DNA of 64,000 nt from Iris pallida (lineage: Eukaryota > Streptophyta > Magnoliopsida > Asparagales > Iridaceae): contig JANAVB010031417.1 of assembly GCA_029216955.1 (NCBI GenBank), positions 14,873,717 through 14,937,716 on the forward strand, in the 5' to 3' direction. The position numbers were made by a program, and so were the translations under genes. Within the stretch, counting starts at the first letter, position 1. The number at the start of each line of letters is the position of its first letter. Positions 57,108-64,000 of this stretch are shown here, in pieces. The notes below the pieces were generated by a model. It worked only from the letters and a program-made list of their open reading frames with translations. It was not told the DNA's origin and did no database searches.

Positions 57108-58323
57108 ACTATGACCAACACTCAGGATTCGGAGACACCTTCTGAGGCTGAGGAATTGCCTGAGTTAGAGTCATTTCGCTTCGAGCAGTTTCCAGAGGAC
57201 ATCACAGAGGATCCAGTTATGGGGGAGCCAGTACATGGAGTTGCTCCCAACCTTGATCATCAGCCTGCTGATGTGGTCAGGGTGTCCCTCAGGAGGATGA
57301 GCATGCCGGGGAGGTGGTTCCTGAAGAGGAGGAGGCTGTTGGTATACAGCCAGCACCAGTGGCTCCACTGAGAAGGAGCGACAGAGTGCGTCGACCATCT
57401 ACGAGATACTCACTGGGTGAGTATGTGCTATTGACTGACGGAGGAGAGCCCGAAAGTTTTGCAGAGGCTATGGAAGATGAACACAGGCAGGAGTGGATGG
57501 AGGCTATGCAGGAGGAGATGAGTTCCTTACACGCCAATTCCACTTATGAGCTGGTGCGGTTGCCAAAGGGCAAGAAGGCTTTGAAGAATCGATGGGTGTT
57601 TAGAGTGAAGCAGACAGATGATGCTACTCACCCTCGATACAAAGCGAGGCTGGTAGTTAAAGGCTACGGTCAGCGGAAAGATGTAGACTATGATGAGATC
57701 TTTTCGCCTGTCGTCAAGCATTCGTCTATTTGGGTGGTGCTAGCATTGGCAGCCAGTCTCGACTTGGAGGTCGAACAGATGGACGTGAAGACGGCATTCC
57801 TCCACGGTGACCTTGAGGAGGAGTTATACATGGAGCAGCCAGAGAGATTCTATGAGAAGGGCAAGTCACATTTGGTCTGTCGGTTGAGGAAGAGCTTGTA
57901 TGGTCTGAAGCAGGCTCCGAGGCATTCCTCCACGGACGACGTCGGATCACTGTGTATTTGTGAGGTATTTTGTCGATGATGATTTTATTATTTTATTGCT
58001 CTATGTAGATGACATGCTATTAGTGGATCGGAATGCCACTAGGATAGCGGAGTTGAAGCGCCAACTGGACGCGACCTTCTCTATGAAGGATTTGGGTACA
58101 GCAAAAACTATTCTTGGGATGGAGATCAGCCGAGAGAGAGTCCAAACTGCTACACTTGTCCCAAAAGAAGTACATTCACCGGGTACTTCAGTATTTCGGG
58201 ATGGACGGGTCGAAGAAAGTGAGTTGCCCCCTTACGGCTCACTTTAAGTTCACTAAGGAGCAGTGTCCATCTACCGAGGACGAAAAAGAAGATTTGGAGT
58301 GGGTTCCATATGCCTTCAGAAGT
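57108..58323 (+). pseudogene. Ty1/copia reverse transcriptase, broken
   Basis: After an acidic linker and a frameshift near 57300, RT is open to about 57915 ([37 protein letters not shown]). A deletion of roughly 60-80 codons with a scrambled ATTCCTCCACGG segment (also present at 57796) follows. RT then resumes with DHCVFV and ILLLYVDDMLLV, catalytic Asp pair intact, then a frameshift near 58130 and end at VPYA. RNase H is lost, and Y sequence begins at about 58324. Confidence 0.85.
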
Positions 58324-58478
58324 GTAACAGTCACCCCCGATTGCGCCGAGAAAGTCGGAGCTGATTCCTCCAAACGCGCAGTCAAAGCGCAACTTGCGCA
58401 ACTTAATTTTTAATTAAAAATTCAAAGTATTTCGAAACTTTGAATGTTTTCAAATTTCGAAAACTTTGAAGGGGGTCT

Positions 58479-59343
58479 TGTAGGTCCTAAAAATCAAGTT
58501 GCACCCATCAAAAAAGCAATAAAAACCAAATTGTGCACCCTTCAATGAACTGCGCAGGAAGCAGACTGCGCAACAAATCAACTGCGCGAGGTTGAACTAC
58601 GCCAATATCCAAGCGCGCTATGCTGACGTGGCAACGTCATCATTACCTGACACAAAATTAGATCTTCTGACAACTGACAGCCCGAAAGACGAGGAGCCTC
58701 TTCGTTTCTCGAGCCGCGCCGTATTCTAGGACAGCTATCCAAATTCTAGTGCGATCCAGCTGCCAAAAGCCAGCGCAGTCTGCCAGCCCAATCGAAGTGC
58801 AGTCTGCCAGATCCTCTTCAGCGCAGTTCGATCCCAGCACAGTCTGAAGCTAGTACTGTTCAAGTGGCACGATCCATCAAGATAACTGACATTTTGTACG
58901 TGGCTTACATGCCATCAATTGCTCAACACGTGGCAGCTTCCTGTACACGACCATGCGCATTTCAATCAAACAATGCCACGCGTCTAATACAGTTGGCCCA
59001 CGATCGAGTAACTGCCAGCACAGTTTGCTGTTTGTGCAGTCTGTCACCAGCGCAGTTCAGCATGCGCAATCCAGAATAACTACAAATTAGTTATTTTCAG
59101 AACTCTATAAATAGAGTTTCAAGTCCTTCATTAAAGAGATCAGATCATATTATCATCAGAGATCAGGAGTTCTTGTCCAAGTGCAGCTGCATTCTTCAGA
59201 GGCTATCGTCTTCAAAGTTCACATCGTCCAAGGGATAAAGCGATCGTCTTCAGATCGGATTCCTATAGTTGTACTTTCCCAGAATTCAATTGTAATCTTC
59301 TTACAAAGTTTGTGAAATAAAAGACTTTTTGTTTTTGCAAACA
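58479..59343 (+). mobile_element. Y LTR, second element (865 bp)
   Basis: TGTAGGTCC to GCAAACA, TATA box 59106-59113. More diverged in U3 from the other Y LTRs than they are from each other, so a different, older or separate insertion. Confidence 0.9.
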
Positions 59344-59345
59344 AA

Positions 59346-61332
59346 ATGGCGACTCTGCTGGGGACGACTTTCTCCTCCGACGAGGAAGTGACAACTCAAT
59401 GTGACGTTGCGTCTATCGGAAAGACGCAGAAGACGCTGATTGTGAAGGTCAACCAGACTGTCTACGAGGAGATGATCAACTCTGGAGCTACTCGTCGTAC
59501 TGTAACCTCTGCCAAGAGCAAGGCCCGTTCAGTGTGGACTCCAAAGTCCTCTGCGCAGTCCTCTGTGCAGTCCTCTGCGCAGTCCTCTACGCAATCATCT
59601 GCACAAACTGCTGTCTCTGCTGCCAAGGAACCAGTAGCAGCTTCTGCCCTTGCACAACGCACTGCTCTTTCGGCCACAGCGCAACCCACTTCCTATGCTA
59701 CTCTGGCAAAGTGCAAGACTCCTCTCCCCCTGGCGCAGATGGCGGCCACTTTTGCTCCTGCGCAATCTACTACTCCTGCAACCAGAGTGCAACCTAAACA
59801 TTCTGAAGCCAGGACTCCTGCTGTGCAAACTATAGTTTCTGTGGCCAAAAAGCCATCTGTCAAAGCTTCCCAGGCGCAATCAGCCAATGCGCCTATTGCC
59901 ATTTCAACCTCTGCACAAGCTGTTCCAGCGCAGTCTAATAGGGATAGCCCTTTGGCTAATCACCCTTCCTCTCACAGCAATAAGAAAAACTCTGCTCCTC
60001 TTTTCAAGCACCCTGTTGCTCCAGCGCAATCCACTAGGGGTAGTCTGTTGACTGTTCCTCCTCCTCCTCAGAACAAAGGAAAAGACCCGTTGGTCTTTTC
60101 TCGAACTTCCTCGTTCCACAACTTGGAAGACAACAGAGGGAAATGCTTTTTAGCCAACCCTTCTTCACAAAACAAAAGAAAAGGTCCTTTGGTCTTTTCT
60201 TAGTCTTCTCCGATTTTTACCGTAGAAGATCCATCAGAACGTGCCTCGGCACCAATCAGTACAAGAACTCTCTCAAACAAGAGCTCTTCTCTCCCTGCCA
60301 AAGGGAAATATACTGATCAAAGAGGTATTCTGCATACTCCGGTAGCAGAATTCCAAGATCTCCTAACTCTCCGGATATCCCGTTCAAAACAAGGAAAATT
60401 ACTGGTGTCTCAGACAGAAACCCCTGGGGGTGAATTTGCTGATCTACGGACGTATCTCAATAGACCAGCTTCTATGAAACGCAAGCAGCCAATGCCGAAG
60501 ATGAATATGCATCAGAGACGAATTTCCAGGATGAAAAATCCTGATACCTATGCTAACGAAGTGAGTACTTCTCTATATACTCACGGGACAAAACATCTGA
60601 AGAACCGGAACCATGTTCCGAATGTGGTCAAAGAACATATCCCTCAGACTTCTTCTCATCCCGTCATTATTCCTTACCTCCGAGAGCATCTCAAGCAAAA
60701 ACGGGACAAAATCTCAACACCTCCAGTTCAGCCACTTGAACACCATTGTAATCACAAGGTTGTCATCAAGTGCTGTTGCCAAACAACAAAACGATCTGTT
60801 TTCGATCGTCTGAATTTTGCAACTTCTGAACCAATGTCAGAAGATGAAGACGAAGTGTTGTATACTTCCGTCAACATGGCTTCTCGAGACACTGGAGGTA
60901 GAAAGTGCTCCAAACACGACAAACCTCGCAGACCCAGCCAGCGGTACTTAGATTTACTCCAAGAATCTTCTGAAGGAGTATTTCGACACACCCGATCCCG
61001 AAGTCGAGACACAATGGGGCATGGAACTCTTCTCCAAAATCCTTCTGGTCATCTCCCTATTTCTTATTCAGGAGATGATTCCTTCTCTGATTATGATGCA
61101 TACAGCAAAAGTTCTGAACAGACAGTGTCTTCTATTGTACCTAGAGAAGTGTCAGCGTACGTTGTCACTGAAGATCCAGATGCTTCTAGTTCGGCAAATC
61201 AAGAACAACGAATAACTGCACTGGAGGATAAGCTGAAGACCATTGCTGAAATGGTCGCAAGTATACATTCTATCATCGTGGCTCAACGTACAATACCACC
61301 GACCGTACCTGCTGCAAACCCTAAAATTATAG
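59346..61332 (+). pseudogene. Y polyprotein N-terminal region, best preserved copy
   Basis: One frame of about 660 codons from the ATG that overlaps the primer-binding site (MATLLGTTFSSDEEV), broken only by TAG at 60201 (CAG in the other copies). In order: SAQ-type repeats (residues ~60-85), Ala/Pro/Gln-rich part, basic part, HCNHKVVIKCCCQTTKRS Cys/His cluster (residue ~465), Asp/Glu/Ser-rich acidic part, and a coiled coil (ITALEDKLKTIAEMVASIHS). The X LTR cuts it at AANPKII. No known domain; by position it corresponds to the extra frame before gag in Ogre-type elements. Confidence 0.7.
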
Positions 61333-62640
61333 TGTCACGCCCCAGAACCAGAATACTGGAGAGCGGGGGAATGACTCAGCCAGCTACGTACTACGGGTAG
61401 ATAAATACCGTATAATACGATCAATGCTGTCTAACAAGACGAGGGGTGCATACTACATGAAAGTCTCACTATGGTCACTTTACATCTATTGTCCCAATCA
61501 TTCAAACAAGAAACAGTAATAGAGAACATGTAAGATAAAGCAGTAAGGCGTCCCAAATGCTCAATCAAAATGTTTTTGAGATCTGGCTTCACAAAACATA
61601 GCCAGAAGATGTAGCAAGGTATACACAACTGTTATCAGCTGCAGTCTGACTTTAGTTACAATTATGTAAAAGTAAGTACAAGATGATCCGACTAACATGT
61701 CGGTGCCAAACGACAAAGTATAAAGTATTTAACAAAATGAGCAGGGAAGTAAGAAACCCACTCGAGCCCTCCTGCGATCATCCATCTAGTATTGACCATC
61801 TTGGAGGTAGAAGTAAGCTGGATCCTCGGGGACTGGCTCTAAATCTGGCCATGCAAAACCAGAGAGGTTAGACCTCTAATAGCAAGTACCACAAGAAAGC
61901 ACGACATGAGGAGTAAAACCAGTAATAAAAAACATAATAAATAGATCTCTGCTGACTACTGGGATTTACATCACATCACGACACTTCGAACCAATCTTCC
62001 AACCAAATAAGGACAGAAGTTGGCCCGTCATGTCCTGACATTCTGATCATCTCAGTTAGGTAACAGAGTAGGTACAGTACACAAACAAATTAATTTAAAC
62101 GGCCATGCAACTGCTACGGCTTGCTACTGTGAGTTCCAAGTTATCCTGGAATTATGCAATAGGGTTCCTCAGTTCTTACTATGTACAAGTAAGGCTAGTT
62201 TATCCAGTCAATCAATTGCGTCAATCATGAATTAGACGAGTCCCAGCGGGACGCCCGTCATCAATATAAAATATACAATAGATAATATAACCAGATACCG
62301 CTCCCTGCCCGTGTGACAGATTTGCAGTATCTGTGGGGACCAACCGGCCTGTCGGACACTACTAGTCCCAAGAGGGCTGCCATGTAAGAACTCGGGAATC
62401 CATTCTCTCCATGCAATCATTATTTTATTTAACTTAATAGTCTCTACGTTGAGTGAAATCCCGTGCCGTGGGTCATGGTCATTCAAATGAGTACTTTCGT
62501 ACGGGGTACGATATGCACAACTCCACAACGATACCCGTGCGATTAGGTTGTGGGTCTTACATAGCGTAATGCAACAATCAAAAATTAACCACGGAATAAT
62601 CATGCCTTGACCATCAAGTACACGTGCTGCTTTTTATGGA

Positions 62641-62643
62641 AAA

Positions 62644-62673
<30 letters not shown>
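62641..62673. repeat. (AAAT)n microsatellite
   Basis: About eight AAAT units within the X LTR. Confidence 0.95.
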
Positions 62674-62677
<4 letters not shown>

Positions 62678-63109
62678 GAAGCCTACATGTGCCTGTATGC
62701 CAATGTTTGGGATCAGCCAGTCGTTTATAATAGTTCATAATTAATATGAACGTGTCTCATTCATTCAATTCAATAAGACGACTAGCCAGTCTCTTAGTTC
62801 CAACTAGGAACGCATGATCAATTATTAGTCAAGGTCACAATCATTATCAATGGTGACAAGGCATAAAAGTCAACTAGTATTCAGTAGGGTCGAGTCTACA
62901 ACTCTCAGGGTTTAATTCCAGTCATACTGGGTATCCATAAACCAATCAAGACACAGGACACGTTCTACACAACCATATGTATTAAAAATATTAACATGTC
63001 AAGATTATCGAGTTCATGCTAAAAGGCGTAAGGATATAATTGGAGAATTATCATGCCACCAATAAATGAATAAATTATAGAGCAATAGAAGCACCAAGGT
63101 TAGATTATG

Positions 63110-63530
63110 CCAAGGTTGGTCTATGCCCAAGTTTTACGCTAAGGCCAACAAGTTACGCCAAGCTTTACGCTGTGGCGAAATACGCGCGCAAAGAACGTAC
63201 GCGTAAAAAGTAACGGAACAAGTTGTGCGTAAAACTCGTTTTACGCCGAGCCAAGGAGCACGCGTAAAAAAGAGCTACGCGTAAAAACAGGATTACGCGT
63301 AAAAAGATTGAGTCTGAAACACTGCTCGCATAAAAGTAAAGTTTTACGCCTGAAATAATACGCGTAAAAAGGGAATACGCCAAGTTAAGTAGACTTGCGT
63401 AAAAACATGTTCACGCTGACACGAGTGATCGTGGGCGTAAAAACTCCATATTACGCTAACACGTAACAACGTAGGCGTAAAGGGCTGATGCTACACGAGC
63501 ACGTATAACGTGAGCGTAAAACATCTCCCG
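63110..63530 (-). repeat. ACGCG-rich hairpin array in X LTR
   Basis: Many TTTTACGCG / CGCGTAAAA cores and AACGTGAGCG units, the counterpart of 3841-4310. More complete than the interrupted copy. Confidence 0.85.
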
Positions 63531-64000
63531 AACTCCAAATCCCATGGAACCTTCATTCCTAAGCAAACAATGGAACTCCCATGGATTAGAATGGCGTATA
63601 ACACACCCTCAACAATCTGGAACGAACAGAACTCGGAAATACGAAAGTTTGATAGGTCCAAACCAGTAAAATCCGAAAAAAGGAATTTCTAGATCTACTA
63701 AAAATAAGACTTCAAAATACAAAATGCCAAGTTCTAAACTCTCTTAGGATCACGAGAGGAAGATAAATGAACCATAAAAATGGGTCCTCATGTAGAAGCA
63801 AGATGTACTTGCCTATGGGTTTGGTAGGTAGAGGGAGTTATGAGGAAGAAGAAGAAGAAGAGTAATGGTGAAGGAGAGTAATGAAGAGAGAGAAAGGGGT
63901 GGGCTTTAAATGGAAGGGGTGGTGGTAGGTGGGGGTTTGTTTCAGTTCATGTTGAACCAACATACTAATCCAATCCAAGCCGAACCCAAAGTATAGCTAA

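Larger units (their letters stand above)
58324..61332 (+). mobile_element. Second Y element: 3' UTR, one LTR, primer site and 5' polyprotein region
   Basis: Left of the LTR lies Y 3' UTR and polypurine tract (matching 48254-48418); right of it lie the primer-binding site and polyprotein start. One LTR thus serves as 3' LTR of one unit and 5' LTR of another, as in tandem or recombined elements. It is cut on the right by an X LTR and on the left by copia. Confidence 0.85.
61333..64000 (-). mobile_element. X LTR on minus strand (continues beyond window)
   Basis: Begins TGTCACGCCCC (reverse complement of GGGGCGTGACA) inside the Y polyprotein. It runs to the window end, about 150 bases short of the LTR 5' terminus by comparison with 3221-3370. 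Full X LTR length is thus about 2.8 kb. TATAG precedes it, a candidate target duplication whose partner lies outside the window. Confidence 0.87.

Overview
This 64 kb window looks like nuclear DNA from a seed plant with a repeat-rich genome. It is made almost entirely of nested LTR retrotransposons, and I found no host protein gene, tRNA, rRNA or CRISPR array. Working family names used below: W, S, T and X are related Ty3/gypsy LTR families of Tekay-like (chromovirus) type; M is a minus-strand chromovirus; Y is a Tat/Ogre-like Ty3/gypsy element; K is a Ty1/copia (Tork-type) fragment.

Layout. 1-2341: W LTR, its 5' end outside the window. 2342-3220: unassigned non-coding DNA. 3221-4508: 5' part of an X LTR, interrupted by Y and resuming at 49270-50286. 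Y runs from a 5' LTR (15456-16307) to a 3' LTR (48419-49269). Inside Y are a solo M LTR (17319-21857, target duplication CCGGA), a gag-only element T (23027-30652, target duplication CAGTT) and a truncated minus-strand M element (about 34700-40836). Between the Y integrase and its 3' LTR lies an antisense gene region with a plant-mobile-domain-like protein, an intron, two TATA boxes and a 12-unit tandem array. 50287-55889 is unassigned DNA split by a solo S LTR (51912-54677, target duplication GGTAC). 55890-58323 is the copia fragment. 58324-61332 is a second Y copy (3' UTR, one LTR, start of its polyprotein), cut by an X LTR on the minus strand (61333 to the window end).

A 13-N gap at 15061-15073 separates two copies of the same ~10.9 kb (4144-15060 and 15074-33628). 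The second copy carries the T insertion; the first has the matching empty site. This is most simply two overlapping contig ends or haplotypes placed in tandem. If so, the true locus is about 11 kb shorter than the window.

How the parts act together. Y codes for one long polyprotein: an N-terminal ~660-residue region, gag, protease, RT, RNase H (now lost) and integrase. Its start codon sits in the primer-binding site. T has long LTRs and gag only, so it would need enzymes from a relative such as M, with which it shares its 5' leader. All coding regions are decayed (frameshifts, CGA-to-TGA stops, two catalytic Asp-to-Asn changes). The most unusual signals are in the LTRs: a stem-loop with a conserved loop and changing but still paired stems across four families, a second stem-loop near the LTR 3' end, a conserved small reading frame, and interchangeable CpG-rich hairpin repeat cassettes.
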